From Drosophila persimilis (Eukaryota > Arthropoda > Insecta > Diptera > Drosophilidae), in NCBI RefSeq assembly GCF_003286085.1, contig NW_020825706.1, positions 1,488,001 to 1,552,000 on the forward strand: DNA of 64,000 nt. The letters are read 5' to 3'. The position numbers and the translations under genes are program-made. The first letter of the stretch is position 1, and each line of letters opens with the position of its first letter. Shown piece after piece: positions 1-11,662 of the stretch. The notes beneath the pieces were generated by a model. It saw only the letters and a list, made by a program, of their open reading frames with translations. It searched no databases and had not been told where the DNA came from.

Positions 1-279
1 GCATTTTATTAGATTCCATCCCCTCGAAAGTTGCAGCAAACGGATCTTTCTCTCCCTCCCCCTCTCTGTCTCATATAAACTTTTGCTTAATGAATATTAC
101 ATCGCAGCATTAAGGGTATTCCCTGGAGTCAAGCATTAAGTAATATTATTTAGAGTTAATTTATGAATAATCTACAAATGATTCCTTGTAATGCAATATC
201 TCAATGCTTTTAGTTTATCCTTATCCCGGTTTAAACCTGTTTATGCTTTACTCTTTTTCCTCCTTTTTCCTGCTGTAGC

Positions 280-735
280 GAAAAATTATCTTAATTACTG
301 CTGGGGCTATTTCTTATGCAAAAATAGCAGAGAAACATCATACTTGATGGGGCTATTGCTCTGCTTTGCCGTCGGCTGATCTGCTGATCTGTCTCTAATT
401 GCAATACATACAAATATCATAATTTATGGCGCGACGGAGGTGCGATTCGCTGCTTTACCGTCGGCTGATCTGTTCGGGCGCGCAATACATACAAACACCA
501 TACTTGATGGCGCGACTGAGAAATTTGTTATTGTAGAAAAGACCGCATACTTTCTGGTGCGATACGCTTCGTTGCGTTCGGCTGATTTGTTCGTGTGCCT
601 AATACACATAAACACCATACTTGATGGAGCGACAGACAAACCTCATACTTTCTGGTGGCGATTGCGTTGCCTTGCAAGGCGAAGGAGACGGCAAAGTGCA
701 AAACTATGAAAAATTGTTCTTGCTATTTACATGGG
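280..735. repeat. Local repeat block, copy 1 (about 117-bp units)
   Basis: The block contains three units that each carry AATACATACAAA-like, CATACTTGATGG and TCGGCTGATCTG words. The AATACA word lies near 403, 484 and 601. The first spacing is short because one unit lacks the stretch with the TTGTTGTAGAAAA word. The left edge (AAATTATCTTAATTACTG) and right edge (AACTATGAAAAATTGTT) are the same as those of a second block at about 4105-4600, in the same orientation. No terminal inverted repeats or coding capacity are visible. Confidence 0.75.
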
Positions 736-2621
736 TTTTGGCTGCTGCCCCCTGCAGGTAGAATTCCAGGCTGTTGTATTTTCTCTCGTTCTCGCTGGCA
801 GAACATTAAATGTCGTGTCGTTCAGTGCATGGGGGAGGGGAGAATAAAGAAATGAATGCAGTGCCTTTTCAGGGATCGAAGGCACAGAGCAAGAGGAATC
901 TACCGATATGGTGACGGTTTGCCATCCCTTTCAAGTGCTTGCCGATAGAGAGCGAGTTGAAAAGAAGGATGGACCCTCACCACATCGGACAACGTGATTT
1001 TATAAGTAAATTAATTTTTCTTACCAGAGCTCCCATCGAGAGATTATAATCTGCCTCTCTCTCTCTCCCCCTCTCTCTCCCTGAAATTATACCTTAATCT
1101 CCCCCCAGTTATTTCTCTTGATAATCCCATTAAAATACATAAAAGTACTATGTATATTCCCACTTAAAAGTTACCTCAATCCCTACGACTATTATCCTTG
1201 GCACTTAGTAAATTTTCTACTTTTCTCAAGTTTTTCCCTCTCTCTTTCTTTTGCTTATTCCTTTTGACATTCATCTCAATTTACTTTTGCATCGTTCCAC
1301 ATCCTTCTTCTCCTTCTCGGCTCTTCCTGCTTTGAATAAATGTTGCTTGTCAAATTGCCTGGCAATTTCTATCAAAAAGAAAAGAAAGCAAGAAAACTCT
1401 TTTCCATTGTCCTAGGACTAGTCAAGGCTCCCCCCCCCCCCCCCCATACATAGTATATATTTTTTTCTTTTTCTTTTTCCATTGTTTTGTCATTTGTCGC
1501 TTTCGGGTGGGCTTTTCTTTGGGTTCCATTTCTGTAAAATAATATTTTTTGCTTACCTTGGCCTAAACGTTGAATACGTGGCGGAGTGCACTTTTCAGGG
1601 CTTTAACTTTTGGGAGTTTAAAGAGCATTCCATTCCCTCATTAGTTAAGCAGACAGCTGCTGTCTCTCTCTCTCTCTCAAAAACTGAGACAACAGTTTCC
1701 AAAATTTACTCTCTGGAACTTTTCTGGCGAAAAGTCATCGCTCATTTGTTATTTAATCTTTTGCTGGCCAATGGGCCACCCTCTACCCTCTCCCTCTCCC
1801 TCCCTCTCCCTCTCTATTCTCTAGGATGCCAGGGCCATAGCGAAAGTGTTAATGAGTTTTAATTATTAAAATCTGAAGTTGCTTTTGGACGGACGTCGTT
1901 GCCTTCTTGATATTGCATTTTTAAAGTACAGTTTTATTTATAGTTATTATATATGTATTCCATGGAGTGCAGAGGGAGCTAAGGACCTTCCTCCTACCCC
2001 TTCCCGCCCCCCTCTAATAAAATGCTTTTCCCTGGGTTTATCTTGTTGGAACCATTTTCCCGGGTGTTGTTCTAAAACTGCCAGCAACAAAAACAACAAC
2101 AACAACAATGATAATATACCCAAAAAAAAAAAGTACATTTTGCTGCTGGCAACAAACTTTTGACAGTCAGTGTATGTGTGTGTGTTGCAAATAATTTGCA
2201 ATCAAAAAGTTGCAGGCTACGGAAATGTGTGTGTGTGTGTGTGTGTGGGGGGGGGGGGGGGCCAAGGCTCTGGCCTACAGCTATTTGTCTCTGTCTATCC
2301 TGTATCTCCAACTCTCTTTCTAATTTTCGGGCTAATTTGTAAAATTAGCAAAGTTTCAACAAACAAATTTGATTTTGGGATACCAACAGCATCTGTTATA
2401 CGATATGTTTTTCACCGAACTGTATTTTAGTGTCGGTTTTTGGTGGATCCTTATGTTTATTTTAAGCTGCTTTTAAGGCATTAATTTTTATCGATGGTGT
2501 TTTACCGTCGGTTTGTGTTGACATTCATACTATTTTTCTCGATTTTCTCAAGAAAATCGTGGTATCTCTTGCGAATTTTTGGGCATGTGAAAGGGTTATT
2601 CATTGATCTTTTGCACGGACT

Positions 2622-3115
2622 CTTTATCCTTTTTCCAGAATTTATCCCGATTTTATTCCCATTTTATCACGATTTTATTCCAATTTGATCTAGATTTTAT
2701 CCCCATTTTATGCCCATTTATGCCCCAATTCTATCCTGCTTTTATCCCGATTTTATGCAGATTTTATCCCGATTCCCTCCCAATATAGTCCCCATTTTAT
2801 CTCGACTTTATGCAGATTTTATCCTGATGTTATCTCCATTCTATCCCGATTTTATCCCCATTCTATCCCGATTTTATACCCATTCAATCCAAATTTTACG
2901 CCGACTTTATTTCGATTTTATCCCCATTCTATCCCGTTTTTATCCCGATTTTATGCAGATTTTATCCAAATTTTGTACCGATTCTATCCCGATTTTATCG
3001 CCATTCTATCCCTATTTTATCCACATTTTAACCCGATTTTATCCCGATTTTGTGCCTATTTTATTCAAACTTTATCCTGATTTTATCCCCACTTTCCGCC
3101 ATTTTATCCCAAGAA
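2622..3115. repeat. Period-12 minisatellite (GATTTTATCCCC-like)
   Basis: About forty degenerate copies of a 12-bp unit, roughly ATTTTATCCCGA, run head to tail. Because 12 is a multiple of 3, the array leaves a long open frame of repeated F-Y-P-D-F-I-P-I-L residues. That frame has no splice or start context, and I do not regard it as a gene. It lies in the cpo intron. Confidence 0.85.
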
Positions 3116-4104
3116 ACTTCGTTTAAAAAAGTTTCGTATAACAGCAATTCCTGCAAGTCTTTTTCCATATCCAAAGCTTTCCTTTAAATATTATATTAAT
3201 TCCCAAAACAAGAAAATAAGGCAAAAAATCCTACGTGGATCCTACGTGCAATCCCCATAATTTAAATAGTTTCCTGCTTGTTTGTATATTTTCTTGATGG
3301 TCTGTTTGTGGCTATTATCTGTGTAAACTTCTTGCTGGTAGTTTTTGCGCATCCGTATTTCGGTTTCCACAAAGTTGTTTGCTTAGCAATTAAAATATTA
3401 GTTTTGGCCCCAAAACTGGACGACCAAAGTCGTTTGATTCGAATATTTGGGCCAAGACAAATAAACTTTAATTAAATGCAAAATGTCGTCAGGCGCTAAT
3501 TATCCCAACACCCACACCTCCACCCACTGCACCCCCCTGCTATAGAAGAAATCCAGACAAAGATAATAAATAAACAGGCAAGGCGATTGCCAGAGAGACC
3601 AGGAGCCAGGAGCCAGGAGCCATGAGCCAACAAACAGGCTTAAACAATGGCTAGGGCTAAAAAGAAGCTGAAAGCCAAAACCAAAAGCAATGCAAAAACA
3701 AAAGCAAAACAACACAACGCAAAAGATTCTGAAGAGATTAAAACCTTGCCGGGGCTTAATTGAGCGGTGGGCTGCAGGGGGCTTGGGTGGGTTGGGTGGT
3801 AGCCGGGTCAGCAGCAGCAGCAGCAGTCGCATCAGCAGTGGAGCCATCCACATCGCGTATACGCGATGTTTGCCAGACGCGTGAGCTAAATGCCAAAACA
3901 CAAAACAGAAAGCGGCGAAAAAACCAAAGAAAACAAAACGTTTTCCAACTTTGTTCTATCCCCCCTCCCGTTGTTCGGGTTCTGATGCAGTGAAAATGAA
4001 AGAAAAAAAATTGGCGAGGGCTGCAGTCGGAGATGGCAACTAGGGGATACTCATCACTGCTTTAATTTGAAGCTAATAAATATGGGGAATAAACAGGAAT
4101 CAAT

Positions 4105-4600
4105 GCATGGAAATTATCTTAATTACTGATGGGAATATTCCTCTGCTTTGCCGTCGGCTGATCTGCTGATCAGCGCAATACATACAAACACCATACTTGA
4201 TGGCGCGACCGAGGGATTTTTTGTTGTCGAAAAAACCTCATACTTTCTGGTGCGATTCGCTGCCTTGCCTTCGGCTGATCTGTTCGGGCGCGCAATACAC
4301 ACAAACATCATACTTTATGGAGCGACTGAGGGATTTGTTGTTGTAGAACAAAAATACAGACAAACCTCATACTTTATGGTGCGATTTGTTGCCTGGGCTT
4401 CGGCTTATCTGCTGATCTGTCCGTGAGGGCAATACATACAAATTTTACACTTGATGGAGCGACGGTGGGATTTGTTGTTGTAGAAAAAACCTCATACTTT
4501 CTGGTGCGATTTGCAGCCTTGCAAGACCGTGCATGTCCACGCCTCGAAACAAGGATGAAGCAGAACTATGAAAAATTGTTTTTACAATTTACATTTGGCA
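4105..4600. repeat. Local repeat block, copy 2 (about 117-136-bp units)
   Basis: This is the same family as the block at 280-735 and in the same direction. AATACATACAAA-like words lie near 4178, 4295 and 4431. Each unit contains the TTCGGCTGATCTG, CATACTTGATGG and GGGATTTGTTGTTGTAGAA words. Both blocks start and stop at matching edges, so either the whole block was duplicated after the internal units formed, or a composite element was inserted twice. Confidence 0.75.
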
Positions 4601-6847
4601 AAAAAAAACCAGCTCCCTCGTTTTCTCTAGTCTAGGCAGATAGTCGTTTGGGGGGGAGAATGAAGGAACGAAGGAAATAACTGAGACGCATTGAGTGATC
4701 GAAGCAACTGATTACCATCGAGTGCCATTTTACACAAATACAGCACACCCCAAGCGTGTAGAGGGTATACAGCAGCAGGGGGTACATGCAGCACAGACAG
4801 AGAGAAAGAGAGAGAGAGAGAGAGAGGGCCATGGAACAATTGGAACTGCTTGTTTATCCTTTCACCGACTTCGAGGTTCACATTTTGTATGCAAATTGCG
4901 CTAAAGCACTGCTGCAGCCAACAATGGGTAGGAGGAGGAGGAGGAGAGTAAGCCGCAGCTTTTGATACCCTATGGACAGAGAGAGTACTAGTTATGCGAC
5001 TAAGGATACTACCTTCTATAGTAGCCTCTGGAAAGGGTATCTAACCCCCCCAGTCAAGAACAAGAACAATTTGAAAAAAAAGAGTCAAGCCACATGCATT
5101 CATTCATTCATTTTATTCATTCGGTTTATATTCATTTAGTCGCAGTTCTTTTATCTAATTTCTGCACTCCCCTCTCTCCTTTCCTTTCCTTCTATTCCTG
5201 CCTCTCTTTCTGTTGCGGCACACTTCAAGATTTGCCCGGGTTTCTCATTCTGTCTTCTGTTGTCCCCAAAGAAAAGCTTAGCAAACACAAGTAGCTGTGC
5301 CAACAACAACAAGTGCACAAGCAACAATAACAAATTGTAACATAAACTTTTAGCCGCTGGCATTTTAAGTTGACTAAATGCTCGACTTAATTGGCCAACA
5401 GACATTGGGAGGAGGGCAGGGAGGGGGGCCTGCAGGAGAAAAATAAAAGAAAGAATAAAAGTCAACTGGGGAAAATCCAAAGGCATTGGAAAACTATACA
5501 GCAATCTATTGAAAAGAAAAATCCAGAAAAAATGTGCATCATTAGGAAACAAAACCCTGTTTAAAATGGAACAAAATTATGGGGAAATATAACAATCTTT
5601 GATCTTTTAGATATATAAATATTTACTGAACCATTATGAACCATTGCCCCATAATTTATGTGGCTTAAAATTTATGTTTAAATATCTTCTAAATGATAAA
5701 TATACATCATTCGTTCCCGCTCTCTCGGTCTCTGCCACATCAACTATTTTATCGGTTTTTGCATACATCAATTGCCAGTTAATTGCCACAACTATTTATA
5801 GAGAAATAAATACAATATTTTGTTGCGTTTTTCGCTTTGTGGAAATGCCGCCGCAGCTCTAAGCCCTCCCCCCGCCACCCCTCCGCTCCCCGATGCGACG
5901 CGTCGCATAAAAATATGCAAATTTTTGTGTTTAAGGCTAAAGTAGTTTTCGAATAGCAAATTGTTCAGTTTGTATGCCATTGCCACGCCCACGTCGCTCG
6001 GAATGGTTGGGCGTAAGAGAGTGGCGGCTGTAAAGGTGTGTGCGTGTATCTCTGAGTGTGTGTCTGTGTGTGTGTGCCTCTGTCATGCTTAATTATTGTA
6101 AGTCAACACTTGACTGCCAGAGTGATTTATAAACGTTGTTACGTTACACTGTTTATGTTGGCCCAATAGAACAGAACAGTCAACAGACAACCAAAGACAA
6201 GGTCGACAGGGTATAGGCATGTCTCATAAGTGGTGGGAGATAAAGCTAGAAAGAGAGAGAGAGAGAGGGGGAGAGAGAGACCACAAAAACATGACACTGC
6301 CGCCTGTGGAAATTGCTTGTTAGTGCAAAAACACCGACGGCATTTTGCAGAGAGAGAGAGGAAATGTTATTAGCAATGCTTGAAGAGAATATTAAACGTT
6401 TCTTAAAAGGTTTCTCTTATAAGGGAAAATGAAATCAAAAGACATAATCTATAAATAAATATATACAAAAGTATAGAAGTTCAATTTTTAAAAATTAAAA
6501 AAAAAAATAAATAACAAAAAAGTATGAATTAAATACAATATAAATTGTAAAATAATGTATGTATAATTATAAAATATAAAAATACGGAAATAATTAATAT
6601 AAAATAAAAAAAAAATATAGAAGTAAACGAAAAAAAAATAATAATTATTAAAAGTTCCATCGATGGAATGTGGTGTCTCATTCTTTGACAATCACTGCAA
6701 AAACCGATGCTAAAAGAGTGAATGGCAAAATAAGCCGATACTAAAATATCGCAGAAGATAAAATGATCGTATTAAAAGATAACAAAGAAAACAATAGAAT
6801 GGTTTTAAATGATACAAAATTATAAAATTTATCACAATTGATCACAC

Positions 6848-7005
6848 TGGCTATCCGTAAATGCCTGTTTTTCTTGTTTTAAGACGGAAAATTGCTCACT
6901 TTTATAATTTGATATCAATTAACACAATATTATTGTTTTTTTAAACATTTAATACGATCATTTTTCCCTCTTAAAACTCGAAAAACAAGTATTTACGGAT
7001 AGCCA
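6848..7005. repeat. 44-bp inverted repeat with about 70-bp loop
   Basis: Positions 6848-6891 and 6962-7005 are reverse complements at 39 of 44 positions by hand alignment. Each arm begins from the outside with TGGCTATCCGTAAAT. The direct repeat AAAAGTTCCATCGA occurs outside the pair near 6650 and 7044. The left one sits in the perfect palindrome TTCCATCGATGGAA (6655-6668). This could be a small MITE-like element or a stem in the cpo pre-mRNA. There is no coding capacity. Confidence 0.7.
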
Positions 7006-9650
7006 TTGGAGCATTCAAATACGAGTATAGCTCTGCGAATGGCAAAAGTTCCATCGACCAGAAAACTGAATGATAGAATTATCGTGCAAGATTCCGTTTA
7101 GCAGACAGATTTGAAATATTCCAGTAAATCACCCAAAAAGTTAGGGCAATTTATTTGCAGAGCCCAAAAACAAATAAATGGATTCGTGCATAATTATAAA
7201 CAAAGTTTTTGGCCAAAAGGAATATCAACTGGAGAAACAGTGCATTGCGGCAAACAAACAGACAGACAAAGAGAGGGAGAGGGTGAGAGAGAGAGAGGGG
7301 AGAACTTTAACTTCTTGGCAACAAACAGTAAACCGCAAATAGCAAACAAACACACACACAGATAAAAGGGGAAATGGATTTCAGTGCAGTCTCAGAGCCA
7401 AAATCAGAGCCAAGTTGCAAGGTTGACCAACAGACAGAGACAGAGGTATGTAGTGGCAGTGGCAGTGGCAGTGGCAATGGCAACAACTATTTTGCTGTAT
7501 TTAAATGGATTTTGGCAACCAGAGTTAGACAAAACCCGCAAGAACAACAGATAGATAGAGTCACAGCCACACCCACAACAGCGGCGGCGCATCAGAGAAT
7601 CCAAAATCCAAAATCCGAGTCTGGGAACTGCACACCACACACCAATACTCGTGTACGCGTGTGTGTATGCATGTATATGTGTAATGTCGCTTGCATATGT
7701 AAACGTAAACGTGTAAACCCATACCCCAGTTCTGTGCAGTTTTGCCGGAATCAGAATGAGAATCACACAATTGGAGTTGGAGTTGTAGTTGGATCTGCAA
7801 TTGCAGTTGAAGTTAAAGTCTCTGCCCCCTAGCCCTCCTCCTACTCCTACTCCTATTCCTACTCCTACTCCCATTGCTACTCCTACTCCCATTCCTACTC
7901 CTCCTCCTGTGTGTGTGTGTGCATTTATGGTTGCCAAAATACTAAATGTCTATCCGCAATGCCCACAAGCGCACACAAGTCAAATCAACATTGAGATAGA
8001 GACAGGCACAGGATGAGATATTCCATAGGCTTGTTGGGTGTATAGGTTTACGAGAGAGGTCAAAGGGTAGAGTCCAGTGGAGGGTACTTCACTCTTCACC
8101 AGTAGCAGAAAATTTAGTGATTCTCAGGCACCTTTTTCGCTTCATTCCAATCCTACCTTTCTTCAAAGAAAACTTCCTCAAACTTTCAACATCTTTGCCG
8201 CCAAGTTCATTTACACTTTTGAGGCATTTAATAAATTGCATTTCAATTGCCATTAGCTCTCTGCGAAACCCCGCCCACTAATTAGACCGTTTGGCTGGCT
8301 GCCTTTTTTTTGCCAGAGCCGCCTCATTATTGCCTTCAATTAGCCAGCCAGAGAGGAGAGAAGGAGAGAAGCCACCGCCGACGCCGCCGCTTACTGCATA
8401 AAAATTAATTTAAATTGCTATTTAACTGACCATGCTAAAGGTTTTCCCCCAAATGCTGCAGCCCCTCCTTTTGTTATGCTTGCTTCTAGCTCTTTTTCTT
8501 AATTTTATTTGAAATGGAGGGGGCGGAGGGGGTTGAGAGAGGACGGTCTTTGGCTAATTAATTTGTGAAAAATGTCCGAGATCCAGGGACAAGGGACAAG
8601 CGACAAGGACAACACAAAAGCACGATAATAGCAGCAGCTCGTTTTCCTGTTTCCTGCTGCACTTGAAATGTTGCCCCAGGAGTCATGATACTTCCTCCCC
8701 ACTCCCTCTGCTCGTATTGTACCTTTCACCTTCGTCAATATGCGTGACATGTTGCAACTTGTATCGCTATTTTTATACAAAAACAAAAACAGGCAGCCAG
8801 GGGCAGGGTTCACAGTTGATTACGGAGTAAAAGCAGAGGGGAAAAATAAAGGTAGATTGCATTGATAGAACACGTTTTAATTTTGAGCAAAACACACACA
8901 CGCACACACACGTAGACTGTCGAGAGCGAGGGAGCGCCGACGGAAAATAAGGAAAAAATTCAATGGCAGTAGAGGGCGATTAACTTTATAGCCATGGAAG
9001 TAATCTGATAGTTTAAGGTGGAAATATATGTATGTATATGGATTTAAGAACTAACGAATCTGCGCCTCTTCTGCTCTTTTCATTCGGTTCTTCCTTCTGC
9101 TACTTTTCCTCTGCTTTTTCTGCATTTTTTTACGAGCTACGCACGGCGATACCGAAACCTATGACGAAAGAAAGAAACGACAAATGGAAAGACTTTTCTG
9201 GCAATCGCACTGCACCCACACACTTTTCATATTTATACTCCTTTTCTTGCTCCTTTGTTTAAAAAAAAACCACAGCAAACGCAGTTCCACGTTAATTAAA
9301 GGTGCGACCCTCTCGGAATCACTCTCACGCTGCTTGCATATTTGCTCAGATCAAGACTTCAAAGAGAGAGAGAGCGTAACCTCGCCGAGATTTGCAAGGC
9401 GCCCCCTCTCCTACGGTGACACTTTGAGCGAGAGAGTTGACGATTTGCGCTCGCTCTTTCTTTTATGCTGCTTTTCTTCTTCGCCGCTCCCACGACATCA
9501 GGAGTGGGAATTTTTAAACACACGCACACACATTGCAAGACCGAAAAAAAAGGAAAAAATGAGACAAATCGTGGGTTGCTGGAACTGAGGGGTGATTTTG
9601 TTGATTTTGAAACATAAAAAAAAGAATAACTGCATCATATGTTTTTCAAT

Positions 9651-10235
9651 TTATCACTTCACTTTTTGCACATATTGCTGCCTTTTTGCCTCGCGGATCG
9701 CCTCGCCTTGCCATGCCTTTTGTCGCCTGCCCTTCGCCTCGACACGCCATGCCTTTAAATACGCCATTTTTCCTTTGTGGACCGCCTTCGCCTTTTCTTG
9801 CCATTTTGAATAAGTTTACCACAAGAATACACTTCACTTCACTTTATGCACATATTTCTGCCTTTTTCCGTCGCTGATCGCCTCGCCACGCCTTTTGCCG
9901 CATTTTTCGCCTGCCGTTCGCCTCGCCATGCCTTTTGTATGCCATTGTGGACCGCCTTCGCCCTTTTTCTTCCACTAAAACAGTGTTCTTGCCATTTTTA
10001 ATGTTTAATAAGTTCAATACAACACTTCACTTCACTGCACTTCACTTTTGGAATATATTGCCGCTTTTTTCCCTCGCCGGTCGCCTGGCCACGAATTGCC
10101 TTTCGCCTTGCCTTTTGTACGCCATTTTGCCTCGTGGATCGCCTCCGCTGATTTTCTTGCACTGAAACACTAATTTTTGGCCATTTTCAATGTTTAATCA
10201 CTTAACCACAGCACTGCACTTCATTGCATAAATAC
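9651..10235. repeat. Three tandem copies of a roughly 195-bp unit rich in TCGCCTCGCC
   Basis: Three diverged copies begin near 9651, 9838 and 10038. Each runs from ACTTCACTTT, through a GC-rich core with repeated CGCCTCGCCATGCC-like words and GTGGACCGCCTTCGCC, to GCCATTTTnAATnTTTAATAAGTT-like sequence. The core is more GC-rich than the surrounding intron. No gene is recognised in it. Confidence 0.7.
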
Positions 10236-11584
10236 GCGACACTTCTTTCCATTTGATTTACCGAATTAACCCGTTTTTCGTGGACCGAAACACGGAGCTG
10301 ACCTCTAAAGTGGTCGGTCTCGTTTCTCATTCCCACGCTCTCTCCGCACCTTTCCTAATTGTTCGATCATTGGAATTGCTCGCTCTGCTCTTCCTCTCTC
10401 CCACACCTAATGCAAAGGGCGATCGAAAGTGTGTGTGGCTGTGGTCACCTGCCGATGTGAGAGAGTGAGGGGGAGTTAGTGGGTGGTCTAGTGGCTCGCT
10501 TATTAAATGCTCTCTTGACAGTTTCGGTTCTTCGTCTCCCTCTCCCGTTTCGACAGCACGAGACGAGATCGAATCTTCATCTTTCTCTCTTGCTTAAAAT
10601 GAAATCGAAAGCGTTTGGCTGCTGCTGTGAGCGGCCTGGGGAGGGAGTGAGAAAGCTAGAATGCGTTGTGGGTGACATGATTGATCTTGTCGTTTGAGTG
10701 GAATTGAATGTAAAATGTGCTTGGGATATAATTAAAAGTATAAATGTGGAGTAACTTTACTATCCCAGGCAACAAAAGACAACAAACATGATATAAGAAC
10801 CCCAAATTATGAGGTTAATGATTACTCTTCTTCGCTCTACACACACACAGCCACCCATTCACCCTGACAAAGTAAATTTAACCTTTCAGCACAAAGTATA
10901 TGGCACCCAAATAAAAGCACAAAAATAAACACTAACCCAGAGTCAGAGCCACCCCAACCGCCCCCCACACCCACACCCACACACACACACATACATAGCT
11001 CAAAATGTAACTCTTGCCACCTGCTCAAACATTTTCGCCTAGGTGTTAAAAATAAAAAGCTGTCAGAGATGTGTGTGTGTGTGTGTGTGTAGATGCGGGA
11101 CTCATTTAGTGCCTTTGCCTGTACACATGTCCGCGCTGTAACGTTCAGCACCTCCCCATGGAATCAGTCGTGTTCTGCTGTAGCGCTCCTCTGTGTGTGT
11201 GTGTGTGTGTGTGTGTGTCTGTACCTGCCAGAGTCACGTCTCCTGGCGTTGTCATAATGAATTCAGCGTTTATGGCGCTTATTCCATTTGGTTTCATTAT
11301 CAGTATGTACATGTGTCCCACCCCAGACCACCCCTCCCCCACCCATCTCTTTACTTTCTATGACAGGGTTTTTCTCTCGCTCTGACACTCTTTCCTTTGT
11401 ATCTCCTGGTGTCATGTGCCCCAAAAACAAGACACATCCAGCATTATCCCACATTTCAAGCTGATACGTTTCCAGCAGCCACGTGACAGTTTTAACTTAA
11501 TTATGCAATCATTGGTTAGAGCTTTTTTCTTCGTGAACAAACAATCATCTTATCAATCCTGTATTCCGTTTATCTATTTTCCAG

Positions 11585-11662
11585 GTTCGCACACTTTTTG
11601 TCAGCGGTTTGCCCATGGACGCCAAGCCGCGTGAACTTTATCTACTATTCAGAGCCTACGAG
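11585..11662 (+). CDS. cpo: cpo exon, RRM1 beta1-alpha1
   Basis: This exon has 26 whole codons, [10 protein letters not shown] through LLFRAYE. It is flanked by an acceptor CCAG and a donor GTGAGT and is phase 0 at both ends. It contains RNP2 (LFVSGL) and the RBPMS-family hallmark [10 protein letters not shown], which takes part in dimer formation in vertebrate RBPMS. Confidence 0.92.

Larger units (their letters stand above)
1..11584 (+). other. cpo: Large cpo intron (3' part) upstream of the RRM exons
   Basis: No convincing coding region is visible in this stretch, and it ends at a clear acceptor (pyrimidine-rich tract then CCAG at 11581-11584). I therefore read it as the 3' part of a long cpo intron. 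The start codon and N-terminal exons of cpo must lie to the left of the window or come from exons too short to see. The stretch holds many simple repeats (CT-rich 1040-1085, C run about 1430-1446, GT then G run 2227-2261, AG runs 4807-4827 and 6250-6280, CTACTC hexamers about 7830-7905, GT run 11190-11218). It also holds several decayed tandem arrays listed separately. Confidence 0.7.

Noticed and set aside
2710-3126. 138-codon F-Y-P-D repeat protein
   Set aside because: It is the automatic result of a period-12 minisatellite; there is no start context or splice signal.
7404-7937. 177-codon - strand and 152-codon + strand frames over simple repeats
   Set aside because: They are produced by hexamer and dinucleotide repeats (CTACTC, CACA) and have no independent coding signal.
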